Shown one piece after another: positions 26,942 to 35,581 of a stretch of 64,000 bases of DNA (position 1 is its first letter; each line of letters opens with the position of its first letter). The position numbers were made by a program, and so were the translations under genes. The stretch comes from a bacterium (lineage in GTDB: Bacteria > Patescibacteriota > Saccharimonadia > Saccharimonadales > UBA4665), in the NCBI GenBank assembly GCA_021811625.1, contig JAJZNU010000005.1, positions 99,365-163,364 of the forward strand, read 5' to 3'. The notes below the pieces were generated by a model that was not told the origin of the DNA, made no database searches, and was given only the letters and a program-made list of their open reading frames with translations.

Positions 26942-28204
26942 ATGAAAATTACCGATATCACCGCGAGACAGATTCTGGATTCGAGAGGAGACCCGACGCT
27001 AGAGGCCGATGTCTGGCTTGATGACGGTAGCTTTGGCCGGGCGGCGGCGCCATCCGGCGCCTCAACCGGTAAATATGAAGCCGTCGAACTGCGGGATGGC
27101 GGACCGGCCTACGGTGGAAAAGCCGTAACCAAAGCTGTTTCATTCATTCAAGGAGAGATTCTCGACTGTCTGAAGGGTACTGCCGCTGACGACCAATTCT
27201 TAATTGATCAGAAAATGATTGAACTGGATGGCACCCCCAATAAGTCCCGTTTGGGGGCTAACTCCATATTGGCGGTATCGCTGGCTAGTGCGCGGGCAGC
27301 CGCAGCGTCACGCGGGGTTTTATTTTATTCGCACATCGGCGATATTGCCGGGGGACCTAAAAAATCCTTGCCGCAGCCGATGATGAATGTCTTAAACGGC
27401 GGTAAGCATGCCAGCAACTCCTCCGATTTCCAGGAGTATATGCTGATCCCTAAAAGTGCTAAAACGTACGCCGAGGCTGTTAGAATTGGTAGCGAGGTGT
27501 TTCATTCTCTGAAAAAGGAAATTGCTTCCGGTGGTCATTCGACAGCCGTCGGTGATGAAGGCGGCTTTACTTACCCGGTATCGTCTAATACCGAGATGCT
27601 CGATCTGCTACAAAAAGCCGTTATCTCGGCAGGGTATGAAAACGGCCGGGATGTGTGTTTTGCGATTGATGCCGCCGCCTCGGAATTTTTTCAAGACGGC
27701 GAGTATGTGCTTGAGACTGAAAATCGCCGTTTGTCGCCTCAAGACATGATCGAATATCTATCGGACATGTCCGAGAGGTACCCATTAATTTCTATTGAGG
27801 ACGGCCTTGATCAGGACTCCTGGGATGATTGGGTGAGGTTAAACGAGCGGCTCGGACGACTACAGCTAGTCGGCGACGATTTATTGGTCACAAATCCATC
27901 CCGCCTGCAACAAGCTATCGATATGCGCGCGGGTAACGCCATACTAATCAAACTCAACCAAATTGGCACATTAACCGAGACGATTAAAACTATCAAGCTC
28001 GCCAAAGAAAATGGGTGGCGGACAATCGTCTCGCACCGTAGTGGTGAGACTGAAGACGTCACTATTGTTCACCTGGCTGTCGGCACCGGTGCTGACCAAA
28101 TTAAAACCGGGAGTCTCAGCCGAACCGAGCGGACTGCTAAACATAACGAGTTGATGCGAATAGAGATGGCCGATAATACCCTGTGTCTGGCGCACCCCGT
28201 CTAA
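26942..28204 (+). CDS. eno: Enolase
   Basis: A 420-residue enolase of normal length that dehydrates 2-phosphoglycerate to PEP. Visible signatures: ILDSRGDPTLEADVWL at the start, the flexible loop APSGASTGKYEAVELRD, metal ligands in SIEDGLDQDSWDDW and LVGDDLLVTN, ILIKLNQIGTLTET, and the active-site VSHRSGETED. A TATAAT box lies about 40 nt upstream and AAGG about 10 nt before the ATG. It is divergent from the dehydrogenase-mutase fusion, with a 69-nt shared promoter region. Confidence 0.96.
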   Translation: MKITDITARQILDSRGDPTLEADVWLDDGSFGRAAAPSGASTGKYEAVELRDGGPAYGGKAVTKAVSFIQGEILDCLKGTAADDQFLIDQKMIELDGTPNKSRLGANSILAVSLASARAAAASRGVLFYSHIGDIAGGPKKSLPQPMMNVLNGGKHASNSSDFQEYMLIPKSAKTYAEAVRIGSEVFHSLKKEIASGGHSTAVGDEGGFTYPVSSNTEMLDLLQKAVISAGYENGRDVCFAIDAAASEFFQDGEYVLETENRRLSPQDMIEYLSDMSERYPLISIEDGLDQDSWDDWVRLNERLGRLQLVGDDLLVTNPSRLQQAIDMRAGNAILIKLNQIGTLTETIKTIKLAKENGWRTIVSHRSGETEDVTIVHLAVGTGADQIKTGSLSRTERTAKHNELMRIEMADNTLCLAHPV

Positions 28205-28223
28205 TGGTCTTTCCCTTACTAGC

Positions 28224-29768
28224 TCAGGCGTAGCCCGGGAAAAAGTCGGTTTTGATACTGCCTCTGTCGACACCGATATCCATGAGCATCTCGGTGACCG
28301 CCTCGACCATTTGATGAGTACCGGAAATATAGAATAGCCTGTCGTTGTAATCCGGGATCTTCCGCTTAATCGTCTCCGGAGATATCATCCCGCGAACGAA
28401 GTTTTGCTCCTCCGGGGGGGGTGATTGTTTACCGGTAATAAAGTAAGTAGTCCGCAATCCGATTGATTCTTTGGCCTGATCAAAAACCGACCGGTAGGCT
28501 ACATCGTCAACGGTTTTTGCTGAATAAAGCAAAACTATATCCCGAGGTTGTTGTTTGTCTATTAAAAACTTAATCATGCTGCGAAAGGGTGTTATTCCAA
28601 TCCCTCCAGCTATGAAAGCGAGCTTTTTCTTTTTTGATTCCGGCATCACAAAGTCTCCGGCAACCTGAGCGGCAACTATCGGGGTCTGGTTGTCCATGTC
28701 GAGCATCGCATCCTTGTAACTGCTACCATTTGCCACAAACTTCACCCCTACCCGCAAGAATTTCTCGGTCGGGGATGAGCTGAGCGTGAACCAGCGACGG
28801 CTGCCTCTTGAATCGGCGTGTTCATGCGGTAGCGTCCATTCCATGTACTGACCCGGTAAGTAGGCCAAACGCCTATCCGGGATGAATACAAACTCGGCCG
28901 TATCTCTGGCAACTTTTAGTTTTTCTCGCAGTACAGGGAATAATTTGGTTTTAGGGCTAACCAGGTAAGCAAAGAGATTACCAATCACAAGGGCAACCTC
29001 CGGGGTCGTGTAATAATGCCCGACATGAAACTGCGGCGCTACCAAGACCCCCACAATTATCGCGTAATATATCTGTTTTGTCCTGGTTGTCGGGGAGCTA
29101 TAGGGCTCGGTGAGCATAACGAAACCTAGATAAAAAATTGCCGAGGTTAAAATCATGTTTTTGAGATTGAGAGTCACGCTCGACTTATCGTAGAGCGACA
29201 AACCGGCCGTCACGACAGTGGTCGCAATGAGGTAGGCGGCCACCATCGAACCGCGTCGCACTTTGCGCACAATCAGCAGTCCCCCGACTATAACGAATGG
29301 CAACATCCAAGCGGTTCCAATCCACCAGCTAGCGTCTTGTCTGGGACCTATGGCCGTTAACACCACAGCTATGGCCGCCGGGTTGAAAATATGTTTATTC
29401 CTGATGGTTAACAAATACTTAGAAGCTATCGCTAAACCGGAGGCGGCTAACATGAAAAGCAATCCGTAGGTTTGAAATGACGGCGTGATAATTAGCGACA
29501 GGATCAGCCCCGTGAGGATGGATGACTCGGGATTGACTGGAGCGTTAAAAGTGTAGGCAAAAACCCGGTTGATAATCCAGCAAGCAAAGGTGGTAATACC
29601 CGCCGCGAGAGCTATATCTACGGCGTTGTAGTGAATAACCCCCGTGGCACTCAATCCCATCGCGGCAACCAATAGGAATAAAAGATAATACATTAGTAGT
29701 CGATACATCGATAACTGATCAATAACGTAGTCGACGGGTTTAAGCAGTTGTTGCCACATAATCACCAA
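28224..29768 (-). CDS. NqrB/RnfD-like membrane protein fused to a ferredoxin-NADP reductase module
   Basis: A 514-residue protein. Residues ~15-275 contain about eight membrane helices of the NqrB/RnfD type, with HIFNPAAIAVVL and LTEPYSSPTT typical of that family. Residues ~285-385 are an FAD-binding barrel (PGQYMEWTLP, RWFTLSSSP). Residues ~390-510 are an NAD(P)-binding domain (AFIAGGIGITPFRSM, LFYISGTHQMVEAV, ending FFPGY). The design would take electrons from cytoplasmic NAD(P)H and pass them through the membrane. The apbE gene overlaps its start by 29 nt, and the FMN-binding gene lies just beyond. Confidence 0.88.
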   Translation of the reverse strand: MVIMWQQLLKPVDYVIDQLSMYRLLMYYLLFLLVAAMGLSATGVIHYNAVDIALAAGITTFACWIINRVFAYTFNAPVNPESSILTGLILSLIITPSFQTYGLLFMLAASGLAIASKYLLTIRNKHIFNPAAIAVVLTAIGPRQDASWWIGTAWMLPFVIVGGLLIVRKVRRGSMVAAYLIATTVVTAGLSLYDKSSVTLNLKNMILTSAIFYLGFVMLTEPYSSPTTRTKQIYYAIIVGVLVAPQFHVGHYYTTPEVALVIGNLFAYLVSPKTKLFPVLREKLKVARDTAEFVFIPDRRLAYLPGQYMEWTLPHEHADSRGSRRWFTLSSSPTEKFLRVGVKFVANGSSYKDAMLDMDNQTPIVAAQVAGDFVMPESKKKKLAFIAGGIGITPFRSMIKFLIDKQQPRDIVLLYSAKTVDDVAYRSVFDQAKESIGLRTTYFITGKQSPPPEEQNFVRGMISPETIKRKIPDYNDRLFYISGTHQMVEAVTEMLMDIGVDRGSIKTDFFPGYA

Positions 29769-30483
29769 ACCTCGTAGTTAATGTTGCCGTTTTGTTATTA
29801 TCGATCATATAGCCTTCAAATCCTTCCAGTGACTCTATGAAGTAGATCCCCTTCTTCCCCATGGCAAAAGCCGCAGTCACGTAGCGATCAGCCTCGTAAA
29901 CATTCGGACCGATAACGCTCAGGCTGCGCAGCTCACCGTCCTTGTCATTCTCGTCCTTCGGGTTGTAGATATGCTCGCCGCGGATATAGTTACCGGAAGT
30001 GGCCATGCCTTGGTCGTGGAGAATAACCGCTTTGACGATTTCTGCGGTATTGAAGGGATTTCTGATCCCGACGGTCCACGGCTGACCGGACTGATTCAGA
30101 CCGGAAACTTCAATGTCCCCTCCGGCCTCGATATAGTAGTTTTTTAGCCCCATGTCGCGAAGCAAATTGGCGGCATTATATATAGCCCAGCCCTTGACTA
30201 ATCCGGAGGGGTCGATTTTGCCCTCGTGCTCGATATCGAAGTAGCCGTTGGTCTGTTCCTTGGTTAAATCACATAGCCGCATTACTTCCTTCATCTCCCC
30301 GCTCCAGTCTTTTTCGGCAAGCCCCCGGTTGACTTTGCTAATCTCGCTGTCTTTTTTGTAGGTGCTGAAACGATCATCGACCGAGCGGAAATAGTCGAAA
30401 ACCTTATCGATATCCGAGGGCTTAATCTTATCAACAACCTCCACGGTTATTGGCATTCCCATAATTATCTCGGTTTTCTTCAT
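29740..30483 (-). CDS. apbE: FAD:protein FMN transferase (ApbE)
   Basis: A 247-residue enzyme that attaches FMN from FAD to a Ser/Thr of target proteins. Seen: MGMPITVEV at the start, DRFSTYKKDSEISKVNRG, IDPSGLVKGWAIYNAANLL, the nucleotide-binding YYIEAGGDIEVSG, and ATSGNYIRGEHIYNPK with the metal-binding end VTAAFAMGK. It appears to lack a signal peptide and is shorter than most exported ApbE proteins, so where it acts is open. The likely target is the FMN-binding protein encoded just upstream; the membrane reductase lies downstream. Confidence 0.9.
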   Translation of the reverse strand: MKKTEIIMGMPITVEVVDKIKPSDIDKVFDYFRSVDDRFSTYKKDSEISKVNRGLAEKDWSGEMKEVMRLCDLTKEQTNGYFDIEHEGKIDPSGLVKGWAIYNAANLLRDMGLKNYYIEAGGDIEVSGLNQSGQPWTVGIRNPFNTAEIVKAVILHDQGMATSGNYIRGEHIYNPKDENDKDGELRSLSVIGPNVYEADRYVTAAFAMGKKGIYFIESLEGFEGYMIDNNKTATLTTRFGDYVATTA

Positions 30484-30507
30484 GATTTAGCTAGATATTG
30501 ACTCCAA

Positions 30508-31002
30508 TTATGCCTGAGACAATGCTGACGCGAGTGATTGCTGAAAGGCTTGCGAGGTAAAAGTGGCACCGGAGATAATTTGAACATTGGCGCTTTGGGC
30601 TTGAACAGCCTCTTGAGTTAGGTACGGCATGGCCTGGTCGTTAATTATTACAGAAGTTGAGTGGGTGTTGGGGAACTGAAGGAACTTTACGGATACGATT
30701 TTACCTCCGGAGATAGTTGCCGAAACCTGAACATTGCCGTAATAAGCATCGGCAACCGAGCCGGTATAAGTACCGTCTTTCAATGAACTAGACGGCGCGG
30801 TCGAGGAGCCGTTCGTGGAAGAGCTGGACGGCGAAGAAGAAGACGAAGTTGATGAAGCCGAGCTCGTAGGAATCTCGGCTAGCCCGGGGGGTCGTTTGAT
30901 GACCGGTACCTGATGTCGGATACCAATGCTATAGACGAGCAGCGTCCCGGCTACCCCAGCACTAGCAAATAGCTTCTTCGTTATATTAGATGCTTCACGC
31001 AT
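30508..31002 (-). CDS. Membrane-anchored FMN-binding domain protein
   Basis: A 164-residue protein: an N-terminal membrane helix (about 12-27), a long serine-rich linker (residues ~45-73), then an FMN_bind domain (about 76-163). SGATFTS at residues 144-150 is the expected ApbE flavinylation site. The linker should let the flavin domain reach out from the membrane. It is the first gene of a three-gene operon with apbE (24 nt gap) and the NqrB/RnfD-FNR fusion. The paralogue at 5803-6192 shares YYGNVQV and GKIVSVKFLQ. Confidence 0.9.
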   Translation of the reverse strand: MREASNITKKLFASAGVAGTLLVYSIGIRHQVPVIKRPPGLAEIPTSSASSTSSSSSPSSSSTNGSSTAPSSSLKDGTYTGSVADAYYGNVQVSATISGGKIVSVKFLQFPNTHSTSVIINDQAMPYLTQEAVQAQSANVQIISGATFTSQAFQQSLASALSQA

Positions 31003-31086
31003 GAATTATGATGCCTTTTTATGTATCACCAGGGTATAAATTCTACGGGACTTAGCTGGAGTTTGACTTGAGGCACACTATAAACA

Positions 31087-32535
31087 TTATAGCGAAAGCT
31101 CAGCGGTATCGGCTAACCTGGCCGGAGTCCCTTGTGACGGTGAGCGGTTGGGCTTTCTGATTACGATTACTGCTACACTAATAGCTATAACCATGAATAC
31201 CACACTGACGCCGATGGCCCGATCAAAACCCCTGACCAGGGCAACGTCCCCGCTAGCGTGAGTAGCGGCGGCGGTTGCCGAGGCGGCTACTGAAGACAAA
31301 ATAGCCAGTCCTAGCGCCCCACCCATTTGTTGAGAGGTGGTAATAAGCCCCGATGCCAGACCGGACTTCTCGGGTGAAACACCTGATGTCGCCGCCACAA
31401 TAATAGGCATAAAAGTCAGCCCGACGCCAAGCGGTATGACAATCATCGCTGGCAGAAGGTTAAATACGTAACTCCCGTCGGCCGGCAGGCGACTGAGCCA
31501 GATCATCGCCAGTCCGACCAATGATGGCCCGATAACCAGAAAACGTTTATAACCATAACGACCCACTAGTTTCGGTATAACACTCGATATGATCCCGATA
31601 ATAACGGGGAACGGCAGAAAACTAAGTCCCGCTTTAACCGGAGAATAGTGTAAAACATTCTGGACATACAGAGTTATTATGAAAAACATCCCCAGCATAG
31701 TGGCATACATGGCTGCCATCATCGCGTTTGCGCCAACGACATTTCTGTTGCCAAGTATCGACAGAGGCATCAAGGGATGTTTGGCGATTTTAGCCTCATT
31801 AAATAGAAATCCGCCCATAAGCACTACCGACAGACCTATCAGTCCCAGCGTTGAACCGTTCAGCCATCCCCACCTTGGCGCCATCGAGAAAGCTAAAACC
31901 TGAATAATTAAGCTGCTTGTCACCAGAGCAGCCCCCCTTAAATCAAGCGTTTGCTGGCTCTTTTCCTCCAACTCATGCTTTGGCACCACCCTTAAGACTG
32001 CCATAGAGATTATTATCCCGACCGGCACATTGATGAAAAAGTTCCATCTCCAGCCAACGTACTGCGTCAAGGCGCCGCCGAGAAGTAGTCCGACCGCACC
32101 ACCGGCGGCCGCCACCAACGACCAATACGCCAGAGCCCGATTTCTCTCTTGGCCGTCTTTGAAAGTGGTTAGAACGATCGACAGTGCCGAAGGCGACATC
32201 AGCGCTGCCGCACTTCCTTGGGCCGCTCTTAAGATCATCAGCTCGGTGTTGGTGCGTGATAGACCGATTAGCAAGGAGAACAAAGTAAAGGCTAACATCC
32301 CGGATAGTAATACCCGCCGGCGTCCGAATAAATCCGCCGCCCGCCCGCCGAGCAATAGAAACCCGCCAAAAGTCAGAGCATACGCCGTAATTACCCACTG
32401 GAGCATACTGGTCGAGAATCCTAAGTCGTGTTTAATTGTCGGTAGCGCCACATTGGTAATCGAAATGTCCAGTACGACCATGAATTGAGCGATGGCAACC
32501 AGGACGAAAATTAACCACTTTGAATGTTTATGCAT
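31087..32535 (-). CDS. MFS drug efflux transporter, DHA2 (EmrB/QacA) type
   Basis: A 482-residue protein with 14 predicted membrane helices, the DHA2 count. Family motifs: LDISITNVALPTI in helix 1, GGRAADLFGRRRVLL (motif A) after helix 2, and LLGGALTQYVGWRWNFFINVPVG (motif C region) after helix 5. It should export drugs or other hydrophobic compounds by proton antiport. An AAGGAGT site precedes the ATG. It is divergent from a MarR-type regulator across a 90-nt gap, a common repressor-pump layout. Confidence 0.9.
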   Translation of the reverse strand: MHKHSKWLIFVLVAIAQFMVVLDISITNVALPTIKHDLGFSTSMLQWVITAYALTFGGFLLLGGRAADLFGRRRVLLSGMLAFTLFSLLIGLSRTNTELMILRAAQGSAAALMSPSALSIVLTTFKDGQERNRALAYWSLVAAAGGAVGLLLGGALTQYVGWRWNFFINVPVGIIISMAVLRVVPKHELEEKSQQTLDLRGAALVTSSLIIQVLAFSMAPRWGWLNGSTLGLIGLSVVLMGGFLFNEAKIAKHPLMPLSILGNRNVVGANAMMAAMYATMLGMFFIITLYVQNVLHYSPVKAGLSFLPFPVIIGIISSVIPKLVGRYGYKRFLVIGPSLVGLAMIWLSRLPADGSYVFNLLPAMIVIPLGVGLTFMPIIVAATSGVSPEKSGLASGLITTSQQMGGALGLAILSSVAASATAAATHASGDVALVRGFDRAIGVSVVFMVIAISVAVIVIRKPNRSPSQGTPARLADTAELSL

Positions 32536-32589
32536 CAGCCAGAAGACTCCTTTATGTTCTAAATCATTGTATATGTAAACATTTTAGTG

Positions 32590-32618
32590 TGTCAAATATT
32601 AATATTCTGTAGTATAAT
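32590..32618 (+). promoter_or_regulatory. Promoter of the marR-type gene
   Basis: TGTCAA (32590-32595) and TATAAT (32613-32618) are 17 nt apart. The ATG at 32626 lies 7 nt after the -10 box, so the transcript is probably leaderless. The gap also carries the divergent promoter of the efflux gene and is the likely binding region of the regulator. Confidence 0.6.
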
Positions 32619-32625
32619 TAACTGT

Positions 32626-33057
32626 ATGATTGAGCAAAAACTTCAAGACGATATTAGCCTTCTCCTAATCCGCGCATCGCTAAGAGCCAAGCACGGGCTG
32701 CTGGACATCGCTGAAAAATACGGACTTAATCCCCTGCAGTCACTGTCTGTCTGTGTTATGCAACCCGGTCAAGCGGTACCGATGAATTCCCTGTCAAACC
32801 CACTGAGCTGCGATGTTTCCAGCGTTACGGGAATCGTTGACAGGTTGGTCGAGAAAGGATACGCCACTCGCCAGGAAAATCCCCAGGATCGAAGAGTCAA
32901 GATTGTGACCTTGACCGATAAAGGTGCACAAATTAGGGAAGAACTGCTACGAGCCAATGTCGGGATGCGCATGCCCGGTCTTGGCAGCCTGTCCGATAAC
33001 GAGGCTAAAGAGCTAGTTAGGCTAATTATAAAAACTACCGGAATAACACTTGTTTAG
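32626..33057 (+). CDS. MarR family transcriptional regulator
   Basis: About 143 residues with the winged helix-turn-helix of MarR proteins. The recognition helix region is PLSCDVSSVTGIVDRLVEKGYATR, followed by the wing NPQDRRVKIVTLTDKG, with dimerising helices at both ends. It probably represses the divergent MFS pump until a ligand binds. I chose ATG 32626 over an upstream GTG (32587), because the promoter's -10 box at 32613-32618 lies inside the longer frame. Confidence 0.88.
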   Translation: MIEQKLQDDISLLLIRASLRAKHGLLDIAEKYGLNPLQSLSVCVMQPGQAVPMNSLSNPLSCDVSSVTGIVDRLVEKGYATRQENPQDRRVKIVTLTDKGAQIREELLRANVGMRMPGLGSLSDNEAKELVRLIIKTTGITLV

Positions 33058-33060
33058 CGT

Positions 33061-35373
33061 TTAGCCTTGATCAATCCAACGACCATGCTTGCTCGGCCAC
33101 CAGTTCCAACGACCCAGAAGAATAACGGTTGCCGGTACTAATAGAGTTCTGACCAGGAAGGTATCCATCAGTATACCCAACGCCAAACCATAGCCGATCT
33201 CCTGAATTTCCGTACCACCCGACCGACCGCCAACAACCGCCAGGATCACAAACGTCCCGGCCAGCACCAAACCGGCAGAAGTTACTGTGGTGCCGGTGGT
33301 AGTGAGAGCTTTGGTAACGGCTTCTTTCAATGGTAAACCGTGGGCTTCCTCTCTGATTCTGGTCATAACCAAAATGTTATAGTCTTCACCAAGCGCTAAC
33401 AAGAAAATAAACATTAGAAACGGCATCAGGAAAACGATGCCGTTATCACCAGAGAGCCGGATGAATACCAGAACGCTTAGACCGAGAGCCGCAAGATAGG
33501 ACAGCACAACCGAAATTATTAAGTAGATGGGAGCCACGAGACTTCGCATCAAAATAGCCAGAATAACCCCGATAATAATGATGGCAATCGGAATAATCTT
33601 TTTGAGATCCTGATTAGAAATGTTGCTGATGTCGTAAAGAGCCGGCGCCTCACCGGTTACGCCGTAATCCTGGGCACCGATACTTGAGCCTATGGCGGCA
33701 ACGGTCGATCGCATCGATGGAGTAGCCTGGAGGGCGGCTGCCGTACCGGGATCACCGACTTTCAAACTGGTTAGATACAAAAGCGTGCGGCCATCTGAGC
33801 TAACGTGATCGGCAGTGGCCCGATATGCCTGGTAGACCGCAATTGGTATCGGCACGGGTAATTTGTTCTTGGGTACCGCCGGTAGGGAGGTAGCCGGACC
33901 GAGGGTTTTGTATAGGGCGGTGTAAACACTGCCCGACAGCTTCAAGCCATTGGGATCTAATGGGCCGGTGACGTGCGAGAAAACCGTACTGTTGCTCAAC
34001 CGTTGCTGGGCCACGACGGCCGGGGTGGGGTTATCCCAGACAGGAGTAGCTAACTTAAATATGACTTCGGTTGGGTTGGCGGTCGCTTTAGGAAAGTGCG
34101 CAGCCAGTTCGGCGTTGCCTAGCGCTGAATCGGAACCGGATGGTGACGTCGTCGTACCGCCAAAGCCCGATGAATAGTAACCGTTTATGGAAAAGGCCAG
34201 GACGGCAAAGACCACGATTCCGGTGACCAGAGTCGGCAACGGTTTCTTGACAACCTTCGATGCGATCCTGCCCCAAAGCCCGCTTTTCTTGGGTGGTTTA
34301 TGAACATTTGACGGCCAAAAAACTGCTCTGCCAAATATGGCGATAAGTGCCGGCAATAGCGTCAAACCCGCTAACAGCATCAAGGCTATGCCGATAGCCA
34401 GCGGTGTACCCAGGTCAGAATAAATCTCAAAGCTCGCGAAAGTTAATGACAATAAAGCCGCGATAACGGTAGCTGCCGAAAAGCTGATTGTCTCACCCAC
34501 GCGACTAAGGGCCTGGACAACCGCCTCTCGACCACTCAAGCCCGCTCTTAGCTCCTCTTTGACGCGGAAAATCAGGAATAATCCGTAATCGGTTCCAGCT
34601 CCCAGGACCAACACGGTTAATAACAACTGAGCGAGCGAAGAGACCTTCAGCCCGGCTGTAGAGGCTTCGGCTATCAACGGTCCGGCTATCATCACCACCA
34701 TTAATGGCGGGAATAGAGTAATCAACGGAGCTAACGGCGCCCGGAAAATCAGCACCAACAGTACAATAATGAACAATGCCGAGAACATCTCCAGTTGAGA
34801 GTTGGTACTACCAGAGCTTTTGGCGTTATCTACCGATGTCGCTACGTCTCCCGCAAGATGAACGTGCAGACCACTCGGCAAAGCAATTTTACCAAATGCA
34901 CTACGCAGATTGTCTACTACGGTCGTTGGATCCATGTTCTGGTTGCTGACAAAAGCAATTAATTCATCAGCTTGGTTGTCCGGCGATCGTCCCTGATCGG
35001 TGACTTGCTTGACATTGTCGACGTGACGGAGCGAGTTCTCTATAGCCACAATACTTGTCTGATCGGATGTGGTTAAAGGACCGTTGTCGCGCGATATTAT
35101 AACCGGAATGCCCTGAAGGTTGCTATGGCCGAATACACTCGCCAGCTGAGCCGCTTTTTCGCTGGGAGCGCTAGCCGGCAGAAAGCTTGAATTGTTCGAC
35201 TGTGTCACGGACGATAACGAGGGCAGGTTCTTAACTATAAGCACCGACCCGACCAACCAGACGATGAGGACAAGCCATCGAAATCTGACCGAGAATTTTC
35301 CAATGGCCTCAAACACCCGGAATCCGAGCATCTTAGCGGGCTTAGCTACAACCGACTGTTTATTTCTTGACAC
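33061..35373 (-). CDS. MMPL-type RND transporter
   Basis: A 770-residue MMPL family protein with 12 expected membrane helices in two repeats, each with a large extracellular loop. The proton-relay GxxxDY motifs are present in both halves: GAGTDYGLFLIFRVKEEL and GEDYNILVMTRIREE. MMPL proteins export lipids, siderophores or drugs. The gene converges on the MarR regulator with only 3 nt between stops. Whether it belongs to the same regulatory unit as the MFS pump is unclear. Confidence 0.9.
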   Translation of the reverse strand: MSRNKQSVVAKPAKMLGFRVFEAIGKFSVRFRWLVLIVWLVGSVLIVKNLPSLSSVTQSNNSSFLPASAPSEKAAQLASVFGHSNLQGIPVIISRDNGPLTTSDQTSIVAIENSLRHVDNVKQVTDQGRSPDNQADELIAFVSNQNMDPTTVVDNLRSAFGKIALPSGLHVHLAGDVATSVDNAKSSGSTNSQLEMFSALFIIVLLVLIFRAPLAPLITLFPPLMVVMIAGPLIAEASTAGLKVSSLAQLLLTVLVLGAGTDYGLFLIFRVKEELRAGLSGREAVVQALSRVGETISFSAATVIAALLSLTFASFEIYSDLGTPLAIGIALMLLAGLTLLPALIAIFGRAVFWPSNVHKPPKKSGLWGRIASKVVKKPLPTLVTGIVVFAVLAFSINGYYSSGFGGTTTSPSGSDSALGNAELAAHFPKATANPTEVIFKLATPVWDNPTPAVVAQQRLSNSTVFSHVTGPLDPNGLKLSGSVYTALYKTLGPATSLPAVPKNKLPVPIPIAVYQAYRATADHVSSDGRTLLYLTSLKVGDPGTAAALQATPSMRSTVAAIGSSIGAQDYGVTGEAPALYDISNISNQDLKKIIPIAIIIIGVILAILMRSLVAPIYLIISVVLSYLAALGLSVLVFIRLSGDNGIVFLMPFLMFIFLLALGEDYNILVMTRIREEAHGLPLKEAVTKALTTTGTTVTSAGLVLAGTFVILAVVGGRSGGTEIQEIGYGLALGILMDTFLVRTLLVPATVILLGRWNWWPSKHGRWIDQG

Positions 35374-35581
35374 TACCGTTGGATTTTACCTGCTAGACTC
35401 CACTCAAGTCAACCTTACCTCTAATCGTTGACGCGTCAACAACCTGGCACTGCCATCTGGCAAGTGGTGTTTATTCGCCTGTTGACTGAAGATTAGCCCC
35501 AGATCTGCGCGGATGAAAGATTGTCGCTGTGAAGATTGACTGGAAAGATGGGCATATAATGTAGTAGCGTTACCAAAACAT

